DNA from: Prionace glauca
Lineage: Eukaryota; Chordata; Chondrichthyes; Carcharhiniformes; Carcharhinidae
Reading direction: 5' to 3'
NCBI GenBank assembly: GCA_037974335.1
Contig: CM075729.1
Location: 106,666,515-106,730,514, forward strand
DNA: 64,000 bases
Below are positions 55,385-64,000 of this stretch, piece by piece. The notes under the pieces were generated by a model, which saw only the letters and a list, made by a program, of their open reading frames with translations, ran no database searches and was not told where the DNA came from. Numbering within the stretch: the stretch's first letter is position 1; each line of letters starts with the position of its first letter. Made by a program: the position numbers and the translations under genes.

Positions 55385-55718
55385 AAATGGGTGGACGCTT
55401 CCAAAACTAGGGGCCATAGCTTGAGGTTAAGCAATAAACCTTTTAGAACTGAAGTGAGGAGACATTTCTTCACCCAGAGGGTGGTGAATATGTGGAATTC
55501 ACTACCACAGAATGCAGGTGAGATCAAAACATTGTCTGATTTCAAGGAGAAATTAGATATAGTTTTAGGAATGAAATGAATCGCGAGATGTGGGTGGGGG
55601 CGGGGAGGGAGATCAGGATATTAAATTTGATGATCCACTATGATCAAAACTAATGGCCAAGCAGTTTTGAAGGGCCAAATGGCCTAGTCCTGCTTCTAGT
55701 TTCTATGTTTCTATTTGT
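55385..55718 (+). mobile_element. CR1 LINE 3' end
   Basis: Frame 55334-55579 contains 'TRGHSLRLSNKPFRTEVRR' and 'FFTQRVVNMWNSLPQNAGE'. Tail 'gaagggccaaatggcctagt' with 'ctagtttctatgtttctat'. Confidence 0.85.
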
Positions 55719-55758
55719 AAAATGCACTTTGCATGGAGACATGTAACTGGAAAGGGTG

Positions 55759-57335
55759 AACATAGAACATAGAACATAGAACATTACAGCACAAACAGGC
55801 CCTTCGGCCCTCGAGTTGCGCCGATCACATCAACCCCACCAATCTATAGACCTATCTATAACCCCCAATCCCATTAAACCCCATATACTCATCCAGAAGT
55901 CTTTTAAAAGACCCCAGCGAGTTCGCCTCCACCACCGTCGACGGCAGCCGATTCCATTCACTCACCACCCTCTGAGTGAAAAACTTACCCCTAACATCAC
56001 CTCTGTACTTCCCTCCCCGCACCTTAAATCTGTGTCCTCTCGTAGCGACCATTTCAACCCGGGGAAATAGCCTCTGAGAGTCCACCCTATCTATTCCTCT
56101 CAACATTTTATAAACTTCTATCAGGTCGCCTCTCAACCTTCGCCTCTCCAGGGAAAAGAGTCCCAGCTCCCTCAACCTATCTTCATAAGGCATGCCTCCC
56201 AGTCCAGGCAACATCCTTGTAAATCTCCTCTGCACCCTTTCAATAGCTTCTACGTCTTTCCTATAGTGAGGCGACCAGAACTGCGCACAGTACTCCAAAT
56301 GAGGCCTGACGAGGGTCCTGTAAAGTTGCAGCATTACCTCCCGACTCCTAAACTCAATCCCTCGATTAATGAACACCATACGCCTTCTTGACCACCTCCT
56401 CCACCTGCGAGGCCGATTTAAGAGTCCTGTGAACCCGGACCCCGAGATCCTTCTGCTCTTCAACGCTACTAAGACCCCTGCCCTTAATAGTGTACTCGTT
56501 CATCCCGTTGTTTCTGCCGAAATGGACGACTACACATTTATCCGCGTTGAAGTCCATCTGCCACTTCTCCGCCCATTCCTGCATCCTATCTATGTCCTGC
56601 TGCAACTTTTGACATCCTTCCAGACCATCCACAACACCGCCGACCTTCGTGTCATCAGCGAACTTGCTAACCCACTTCCTCATCCAGGTCATTTATGAAA
56701 ATGACAAACAGCAAGGGTCCCAGAACAGATCTCTGGGGCACCCCACTGGTGACTGACCTCCATTCCGAAAAAGACCCATCCACAACCACTCTCTGCCTTC
56801 TGCAGGCAAGCCAGTTCTGGATCCACAAGGCCAAAGGCCCTTGGATCCCATGCCCTCTCACCTTCTCAAGAAGTCTTGCATGGGGGACCTTATCAAAAGC
56901 CTTGCTGAAGTCCATGTACACTACGTCCACAGCACTTCCTTCGTCAATGTGTTCAGTCACATTATCGAAGAACTCAACTAGGCTCGTAAGGCACGACCTG
57001 CCCTTGACAAATCCATGCTGACTATTCCTGATCATGTCAAACCTCTCCAAATGCTCGTAAATCTTGTCCCTCAGAAGCCTCTCCATCAGCTTACCAACCG
57101 CTGAGGTCAGACTCACCGGGCGGTAATTTCCCGGGCTATCTCTGTTCCCTTTCTTGAAAATAGGGACTACATCCGCAATCCTCCAATCTTCCGGAACCTC
57201 TCCCATCTCCATTGACGACGCAAAGATCATCGCCAAGGGCTCTGCAATCACTTCCCTGGCCTCCCACAGTATCCTGGGGTACATCCCATCTGGTCCCGGC
57301 GACTTATCTACCTTGATAGAATTCAAAAGTTCTGA
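55759..57335 (-). mobile_element. CR1 LINE, type A, close relative of the 32.3-kb copy
   Basis: Minus orientation, three frames: 55852-56463, 56366-56692 and 56667-57341, covering '[19 protein letters not shown]' to 'FFTQRVVSEWNRLPSTVVE'. Small deletions near 56373 and 56672 shift the frame. The 3' end has (ATAGAAC)n in reverse. By eye its first 180 bases differ from 32300 onward at only a handful of sites. 5' truncated. Young. Confidence 0.95.
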
Positions 57336-57361
57336 GCCCAAGGGTTGTCATAGCTGTCAGG

Positions 57362-57590
57362 GTTGTCATAGCATCATAGAATCCCTACAGTGCAGAAAGA
57401 GGCCATTGGCCCATTGAGTCTGCATCAACCACAATCCCACCCAGGCTCAAACCCCCATATTTCTACATATTTACCAGCTAATCACTCTAAATTATGCATC
57501 TCAGGACAATAAGGGGCAATTTTAGCATGGCCAATTGACCTAACCTGCACATTTTTGGAGTGTGGGAGGGAACTGGAGCACCATTTCATA
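57362..57590 (-). mobile_element. tRNA-headed SINE, 3' portion
   Basis: 'catcatagaatccctacagt', 'ggcccattgagtctgcatca' and 'ggcaattttagcatggccaa' in minus orientation. Head missing. Confidence 0.8.
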
Positions 57591-58998
57591 GAAGTTGTGG
57601 TCAGTAGTTAGGGACTCATGTGTTGAAGGAGTGGACAAGTGTTCCAAATGATGACTGACATTGAGGTTGATGGCATGGACAATGGAAATGGGAAGGGCCT
57701 GGTGTTCTGATTGTGGTGGGAAGAATTATGATCAACATTGCCGAGTCCAAAGGGATAGAGTATCAGCTTGTTCACAAATATGCATCCACCTCAGGGTGTA
57801 AGCCAACAGAGTCTTCATAGGGCATTATCTTCACCTACGTTTCAGTTAGCCCCATTTAGTATGATCTCCGGCATATCCTCACAGAAGAATGTGCTAAACT
57901 GAGCCGCTTGATTGAATTGACTGAAAGATTGGGAAGCAACCATTTTGGTAATCACTCTGGTGCAGTTAACTAAAAAGCTATCTCACTGAATCATCATAAA
58001 ATGGAAATAGACACGACTTCATTCATTACACTGCTCTGCGCAATCACCCTTATACTGTCTAACACTTATTTTTCATTTTCTAGAGTACCATGGTGTCTAA
58101 GCAATACCTGTGAGAGGGTTAAACGGCAGAGTTGAATTGGAACCATGGACATATTGAAAGTAATCAGAAAATCAATCATTTTATGACAAAATCGAGGCCA
58201 CTTGGATAAACACTTGACACATGCTTTATGCTTCCATCATTTTATTAACATTTATTCCTTCCCTCAATATTGAAGGAAAAATTGCTAATTCAAATCTAGA
58301 ATTGCTTAAACTACTGCTACATGTTACAAGAGTACAGTACAGAATTAATGCATTTCTGGCAATTAAAATATGTTTTGTGAATATTGATGCATTCCTAATT
58401 AGCAGGAGCTTGAATATTGATCTGATATAACACTCTCCTCTTACGTGCTGGAACATTGGAGATGGGAATTCTATTAAATCATTGGATGTACAGCAGGGAT
58501 GTCCTTTCCACAGACTCAGTTCACTAGCTACGTCCACAATACCCAAAGACCGATTCAGCCTGATAACTGAGAGGGGCGATGCAAATGTGACACTTCTGCT
58601 GCTAACTCTATGATTATTATAGGAATTAATAAAATAGGCGTGGCTTAACTTCTGGCCAATGTGCAAAATGTGTTTGAGAAACCAGGCAAGTGAGCAAAGG
58701 CACCTCCAAAGTCAAGTAAAATAGTTAAAATGTCGTAAGCTGCGAATGGACTCAGGGAATACCTGAAGTGAAAATGTTAACTATCAGAGTGGGGCATAAC
58801 TGCAAACTTTCAGTCCATTGATTCCACGTTTTCCGTAGAGGAATGTTCCACTCATTCGGAGTTAACAGATTGGTCGCATTTTAGGTATTTCACCCGACCT
58901 TCCACTTCATGGAAATGAGAATTATGTGGAGTAGCATATCTGATCTGTTCTTGTCTATTTTTCTACAATTAAAGTGGAAGTATGTGCCACTTTAATTA
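57591..58998 (+). other. Repeat-free stretch; possible MHC 3' end
   Basis: About 1.4 kb with no recognised repeat, unusual in this window. A strong splice-acceptor-like run (cttatttttcattttctag) ends at 58083 and an AATAAA lies at 58628. Both would suit the terminal exon and 3' UTR of the MHC gene, but this is inference. Confidence 0.35.
58084..58100 (+). CDS. Candidate last exon of the MHC class I gene
   Basis: If spliced to exon 5 in phase 1 at ctag|ag, it would add EYHGV and stop at 58098-58100. Using the next AG two bases later would instead add about 16 residues before a TGA. The acceptor is good, but the short coding part gives no homology support and no intermediate exon was found. 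Confidence 0.2.
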
Positions 58999-60408
58999 CA
59001 GTAAAAAGTCTCACAGCACCAGGTTAAAGTCCAACAGATTTATTTGGTAGCAAAATCCGCTAGCTTTTGGAGCACTTTGTTGCTCCTTCATCAGATGAGT
59101 GGGAGTTCTATTCACAAACAGAGCATACTTTGCCACAAACTTAATTTACAAAATAATGGTTGAAATGCGAGTCTTTACATATAACCAAGTCTCAAAGGTA
59201 CAGACAATGTGAGTGGAGAGAGCATTAAGCACAGGTTAAACAGATGTGTATCGTCTCCAGACAGGACAGTTAGTGAGATTTTACAAGCCCCGGCAAGTCA
59301 TGGGGATTATAGGTAGTGTGACATGAGCCCAAGATCCTGCTTGAAGCCATCCTCATTTGTGTGGAACTTGGCTATCAGTCTCTGCTCTGCGCTGTCGTGT
59401 GTCGTGAAGGCTGCCTTGGAGAATGCTTACACGAAGATCAGAGGCTGAATGCCCGTGACTTCTGAAGTGTTCCCCAACAGGAAGGGAACAGTGTTGCCTT
59501 GTGATGGTTGAGCAGTGTTCATTCATCTGTTGTCATAGCGTCTGCATGGTCTCCCCAATGTACCATGCCTTGGGGTATCCTTTCCTGCAGCATATCAGGT
59601 AGACAATGTTGACCGGGTTGCAAATGTATGTTACACTTGCATATATGTCCACTAGCAACTCGGCCAACATTGTCTACCTGATACGCTGCAGGAAATGTTG
59701 GCCGAGTTGCAAGTGGATGTATATGCAAGTGTAACATACATTTGCAACCCGGTCAACATTGTCTACCTGATATGCTGCAGGAAATGACGACCCAAGGCAT
59801 GGTACATTGGGGAGACCATGCAGATGCTATGACAATGGATGAATGAACACCACTTAACAATCACTAGGCAAGAGTGCTCTCTTCCTGTTGGGGGACACTT
59901 CAGGTGTCATGGACATTTGGTCTCTGAACTTTTGGTAAGCGTTCTCCAAGGTGGCCTTCACAACACACGACAGCACATAGTCTCTGAACAGAGACTTATA
60001 GCCAAGTTCTGCACACATGAGGATGGCCTTAACCGGGATCTTGGGTTCGTGTCACACTATCTGTAACCCCCATGACTTGCCTGGACTTGCAAAATCTCAC
60101 TAACTGTCCTGTCTGGAGACAATACACATCTCTTTAACCTGTGCTTAACATTCTCTCCACTCACATTGTCTGTACCTTTGAGACTTGATTACCCATAAAG
60201 ATTCGCATTCCAACCATTATTTTGTAAATTGACTTTGTGTCTTTATATGCCCTGTTTGTGAACAGAACTCCCACTCACCTGACAAAAGAGCAACAAGCGC
60301 TCCGATCGTTAGTGGATGTTGCTACTGAATAAACCTGTTGGACTTTAACCTGGTGTTGAGATTTCTTACTGTGTTTACCCCAGTTCAACACCATCATCTC
60401 CACATCAT
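58999..60408. mobile_element. Palindromic Penelope-like element insertion with 11-bp target-site duplication
   Basis: A 1410-bp insertion bounded by cactttaatta (58988-58998 and 60409-60419). Two inverted arms (about 58999-59670 and 59695-60408) meet head-to-head around 59682. Each arm carries the C-terminal GIY-YIG endonuclease region of a Penelope-like element (right arm: 'NIVYLI', 'AWYIGET', then 'LIAKFCTHEDGLNRDLGF') followed by a 3' tail. The tail ends match the short elements at 30824 and 46306. The reverse-transcriptase part is absent and the coding parts are broken. It lies between the MHC 3' side and the receptor exon. Confidence 0.88.
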
Positions 60409-60448
60409 CACTTTAATTAGATAGCTATTTTAAACTCAGTGCGTAACA

Positions 60449-61335
60449 TCATTTTTTTTTAATAATTAGAGTTACTGGATATTTAAACAGGTTCTTTAAC
60501 ACCTCTCTGAATTTAGTCTGGGACACTGTGTAAATAATGGTATTTGAGCAGGAACTCAAATGCTGAAACATATATCCTGTTTGCTCCATAATGGTGAAAG
60601 GATTACTATAGTCTGTGTGCAGGTATTGGATTTCCATAATCTGTACACAGATATAATGAACAAAAGTTACCAACCATAATAGTATAAAGCTGCCAGATAT
60701 GACCAACAGTAAAACAATAGATTTTCTCCGGTTTTCCATTTCTGGGTCGTTATCACTGTTCTGCAGACTTCTTCTAATCTTGCTTGTGAGCACAATGTGC
60801 CTGATGGTCAAGCCATTGAGTATCAGAATCAAGAGGAAGGGAATAAAAGGAATTAAAACAATGTCAACCCACAAGAATGTAACCCAGATAGGTTCTGTAT
60901 AGAGGCTTAACTTTACATTGCAGAACCATAATACATTGTCGATTATTATGTGAGGTTCAAATGTAAAATAAATCGGGATGTTTTCCAGAATGCTCAGCCC
61001 ACATATTGTCGCTACAACCACTCCCACAGTTTTTTCAGTGCAATATCGTGTCCTTAATTTTTGCGAACAAATGGCAACAAATCGGTCAAAGGTGAAAGCT
61101 ACGGTTAGCCAGACGGAACATTCAATAGAAGCAAAAATTAAGAAGAAATTCAGACTGCAGACAGGAGTGATGTCCAGGAAGGAATCTGGAAAATAGATTT
61201 CATTCATCTCATACAGGATCACATCTACAATCAGGACAAGTAGATCTGTCACTGCCATGGAAACCAAGTAAACAGTGATGCATTTGGAGAGGCCACATTT
61301 CCTCCGGGAAAGGATCACAATGGTTAGAAGGTTGG
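60449..61335 (-). CDS. GPR139-like G-protein-coupled receptor, main exon
   Basis: The open frame continues to 61441, but the real exon probably starts at 61335, just after a strong acceptor (tttctgcatttcag) whose polypyrimidine tract forms the apparent N-terminus. The exon encodes about 294 residues with seven membrane segments: 'NLLTIVILSRRKCGLSK' (TM1), 'VSMAVTDLLVLIVDVIL' (TM2), 'WLTVAFTFDRFVAIC' (TM3 with DRF in place of DRY), 'VVVATICGLSILENIP' (TM4), 'IPFIPFLLILILNGLTI' (TM5), 'SIVLLLVISGSFILLWL' (TM6), and 'SSCSNTIIYTVSQTKFREV' (TM7, NTIIY in place of NPxxY). 'YFPDSFLDITPVCS' and 'DPEMENRRKS' are typical of the GPR139-like receptors numerous in sharks. No stop or shift was seen. Exon 1, which should end in a phase-1 G, was not found within the window. 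The ligand is unknown. Confidence 0.9.
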
Positions 61336-61709
61336 CTGAAATGCAGAAACAGTGAAATACATCAGGAAAAAAGATTTGAAAAAAAAATTGCACATGATAA
61401 ACTGCAGTAATTAGTCTGGACTTTCTCTTCAGGCAAAACATTTACTCTCTGCCTAGTTAAAAAGAGAAATTCTGAAAGTACGTGACTATTTAGCCATTCA
61501 CGAAACATTTAGTGCTGGAATCACCATGGAAAATATATAATAAGGTGTTCTGATATTCAAATTTCAAGCTTTCATTTACTATCTTTTCCCATCAAGCAAC
61601 TTTAGGCAAATCAATGAATTCACATTTTATTGCAGTATCTTCATAAAATTAATAACTTGTTTACAAATTATCTCAAGCTCTATTTGTTAATATTTCAAAA
61701 ATAACACTT
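61336..61709. other. Upstream of the receptor exon, probably intron
   Basis: No repeat family or exon recognised. This would be the last intron of the receptor gene if exon 1 lies upstream. Confidence 0.4.
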
Positions 61710-63110
61710 CTAGAGCCAGAAACCTTTACAGCACAAGGAGATACTTTAGTCCATCAAGTTCATGTTAGTTCCCCGAAGTACAATCCAGTCAATCCCCAAA
61801 GACTTGAAGGATCAGTTCTAAGCTGAGTCTGTCTAACTTTCCTTCAAAGGAAAAGTGCCCATTCTAGATATTAGTCTCATAAAACTTCTCTAAACTGATT
61901 TTGTTTACCCTTTTTCTTAAAGAAGGTGACCAATACTGTACATAATACTCCAAATGTTGTCTCACAATAGCCTGTACAACTGAAGCATGACCTGCTTACA
62001 TTCATATTAAATTCCACTCACAATAAAGCACTAATAAAAACTAATAAAACTTATTAGTTTTCTCAATTACTTTCAATACTTACATGTTAAGCATTCATGA
62101 TTTATACACCAGCACACCCAAATCTTCAGCACCTCTTATCATTTCTTTTCACTCAATCTCTTATCATTTTAGTAATTTGCTCCTTTTATATTTCTCCTAC
62201 CAAAATGGACAATTTCACATTTTTCCACATGATACTCTAATTACCTACTCTTTGCCAATCCAGTTAACCACTTTACATCCTTTTATAGCCTGCTATGTCC
62301 CCTTTGCAATTCACTTTCCTACCTTTTTGTTTTGCAAGCAAGTTTAGTAACCGTACCTTTAGTTCCTTCATCCGAGCAGTTTACTTAAATTGTGGAAGTT
62401 TGAGGCCCAGTATTGGTCACTATGGCACAATAATCATTCCAAATGTCAATCAGAAAATGATACATTAGAAGTATGCCTACAGTAGGTGGTCATTCGGTCC
62501 ATGAGTCTGCATCAACTCTCTGACAGAGCATCCCACCCGGGCCCTGCCCCTGTACCCCCATGTATTTACCCCACTAATCCCCATAATGTATGCAGCTTGG
62601 GAAGCTAAGTGGCAATTTAACATGGCCAAACCATCTAACCCACACATTTTGGATTGTGTGAGGAAATCGGCACACCAGGACGAAACCTATGCAGACATGG
62701 GGAGAATGTGCAAACAAGCTCTGTCATGCAAGGCTGGAATTGAATTTGGATCCCTGGTGCTGTGAGGCATCAGTGCTAAGCAAAGTGCCAATATGCCATC
62801 CAAAGGCACTGATTCCTGTCAGCTAGCTAATTTTCTATGCATGCCCATATGTTACATCTACCCCATAAATTTTTATTTCCACAATAACCTTTGATCTGGC
62901 AACTTGTCCAATTATTTCTGGAAATTTAAGAACTGTACATCCACTGGTTCCCCTTGATCCACAACACAAGTTACTCTTTCCAAGAACTCCAATAAAGTGG
63001 TCAAATTGATCTCCTTCTCTCAAAGCCATGTTGACTCTGTCAGATAACCTAGCTCTTTAAATGCTCTGCAAGATGACTTTAATAATTTGTTCTAACAGTT
63101 TCCTTCTGTA
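61710..63110 (-). mobile_element. Old CR1 LINE, interrupted by a SINE
   Basis: Left part 61710-62450: tail 'cctttacagcacaaggagat', 'aggtgaccaatactgtacat', 'caaaatggacaatttcacat'. Right part 62800-63110: 'aactccaataaagtggtcaa' and 'tctcaaagccatgttgactc', in the order expected on the minus strand. Heavily diverged. Confidence 0.75.
62468..62798 (-). mobile_element. tRNA-headed SINE, full length, inside old CR1
   Basis: Tail 'ggtcattcggtccatgagtc' at the left, body 'aatttaacatggccaaacca' and 'ggagaatgtgcaaacaagct', head in reverse 'ggaattgaatttggatccct' and 'gtgctaagcaaagtgcc' at the right. Confidence 0.85.
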
Positions 63111-63112
63111 CT

Positions 63113-64000
63113 GTAGAAAAGGAGATAATCAGCCATGAATATTGAAGGAAATAAATGAGGGTGTAATAATGAAGGAAAATGCATACGAAGTGGCAAAGTG
63201 GCAAAGATTAGTGGTAACCTAGAGGATTGGGAAATCTTTAAAGGTCAGCAGAAAGTAACAAAAAAACTACAAAGAAAGGTAAGATGGATTATAAGAGTAA
63301 ACTAGCTCAGAATATAAAAACAGTTAGCAAATATATTAAATGAAAAAGAATGGCGAAAGTAAACGTTGGTCCTTTGGAGGACAAGAAAGGAGGTATAATA
63401 ATAGGAAATGAGATAATGGCTGAGGCATTGAACAGTTATTTTATGTCGATCTTCTCGGTGGAAGACACAAGTAACATGCCAAAACTTGATAACAGGAAGG
63501 CTATGGCAGGTGAGAACCTAGAAACTATCATTATCATGAAAGTGATAGTGTTGGGCAAGTTAATAGGGCTAAAAGTAGACAAGTTTCCTGGTCCTGATGG
63601 AATGCATCCCAGGATATTAAAAGAGATGGTGGGGGAAATAACAAATGCACAAGTGTTAATTTATCAAAATTTGCTGGACGTGTGGTGGTTCCAGCAGACT
63701 GGAAAACAGCAAATGTGATGCCATTGTTTAAAAAAGAAGGTAGACAAAAGGCAGGTAACTATACAGTGATTAGCTTAACTTCTGTGTAGGGAAAATGCTT
63801 GAATCTATCATCAAGGAAGAAATAGCGAGACATCTGGATATAAATTGTCCATTGGTAAGATGCAGCATAGATTAATAAAGAGCAGGTGATGTTTGACTAA
63901 TTTTATGGAGTACTTTCAGAACATTACATGCACAGTGGACAATGGGGAACCTGTGGATGTGGTGAACCTGGATCTGCAGAAGGCGATTGACAAGGTGCTG
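63113..64000 (+). mobile_element. CR1 LINE, type B, running off the window
   Basis: Starts in the linker before the reverse transcriptase ('ggagataatcagccatgaat'). The frame 63350-63718 has 'VNVGPLEDKKGG', 'MAEALNSYFMSIFS' and 'VDKFPGPDGMHPRILKEM'. Past it come 'gaaatagcgagacatctgga' and the window end at the 'cagaaggcgattgacaaggt' block. Older than 20236. Confidence 0.88.

Noticed and set aside
58226-58666. 146-codon minus frame
   Set aside because: No family signature; it lies opposite the candidate MHC 3' UTR.
61336-61441. N-terminal 35 residues of the receptor frame as coding
   Set aside because: The stretch is a polypyrimidine tract and splice acceptor; family members resume homology exactly after it.
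1-64000. CRISPR arrays, operons or bacterial signals
   Set aside because: Split genes, SINEs and LINEs show vertebrate nuclear DNA; no regularly spaced repeat array was seen.

Overview
The window looks like cartilaginous-fish (elasmobranch, probably shark) nuclear DNA. The evidence is dense CR1-type LINE copies, tRNA-headed SINEs of the kind that fill shark genomes, Penelope-like retroelement (PLE) debris, a GPR139-like receptor exon of a type expanded in sharks, and large introns built almost entirely of these repeats. All calls were made by reading the sequence; no database was searched.

Three host loci are visible. (1) A five-exon MHC class I heavy-chain gene lies on the + strand: signal peptide 23317-23383, alpha1 38776-39036, alpha2 40976-41251, alpha3 42067-42333, transmembrane 48377-48490. 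Every intron is phase 1 and every splice site is GT-AG. Intron 1 is 15.4 kb and intron 4 is 6.0 kb, both expanded by retroelements. An X/Y-box-like promoter module sits about 90 bp upstream of the ATG. The last cytoplasmic exon is not certain; a candidate is at 58084. Several groove positions that anchor peptide ends in classical class I differ, so a non-classical molecule is possible. (2) A GPR139-like G-protein-coupled receptor exon lies on the - strand at 60449-61335, tail-to-tail with the MHC gene; its first exon was not found. (3) A processed RPL39 pseudogene lies at 4725-4880.

Region by region: 0-23 kb is intergenic and dominated by CR1 copies in both orientations (5.0-7.0, 7.5-10.1, 11.7-12.4, 14.0-14.8, 15.3-16.7, 16.9-17.1, 17.4-19.9 and 20.2-22.4 kb) with SINEs between them. 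23.2-48.5 kb is the MHC gene, whose introns hold further CR1, SINE and fold-back insertions and a second LINE type (44.3-46.6 kb). 48.5-58.9 kb holds more CR1 and SINE copies, then about 1.4 kb without recognised repeats that may contain the MHC 3' end. 59.0-60.4 kb is a palindromic PLE insertion. 60.4-61.3 kb is the receptor exon, and 61.7-64.0 kb is CR1 and SINE sequence running off the window.

The most interesting structures are the MHC gene with its promoter module; four fold-back insertions, each with a perfect target-site duplication (30.8, 40.0, 46.3 and 59.0 kb), whose tails carry hammerhead-ribozyme-like cores; and two very similar direct CR1 copies (32.3 and 55.8 kb) that bracket MHC exons 2-5.
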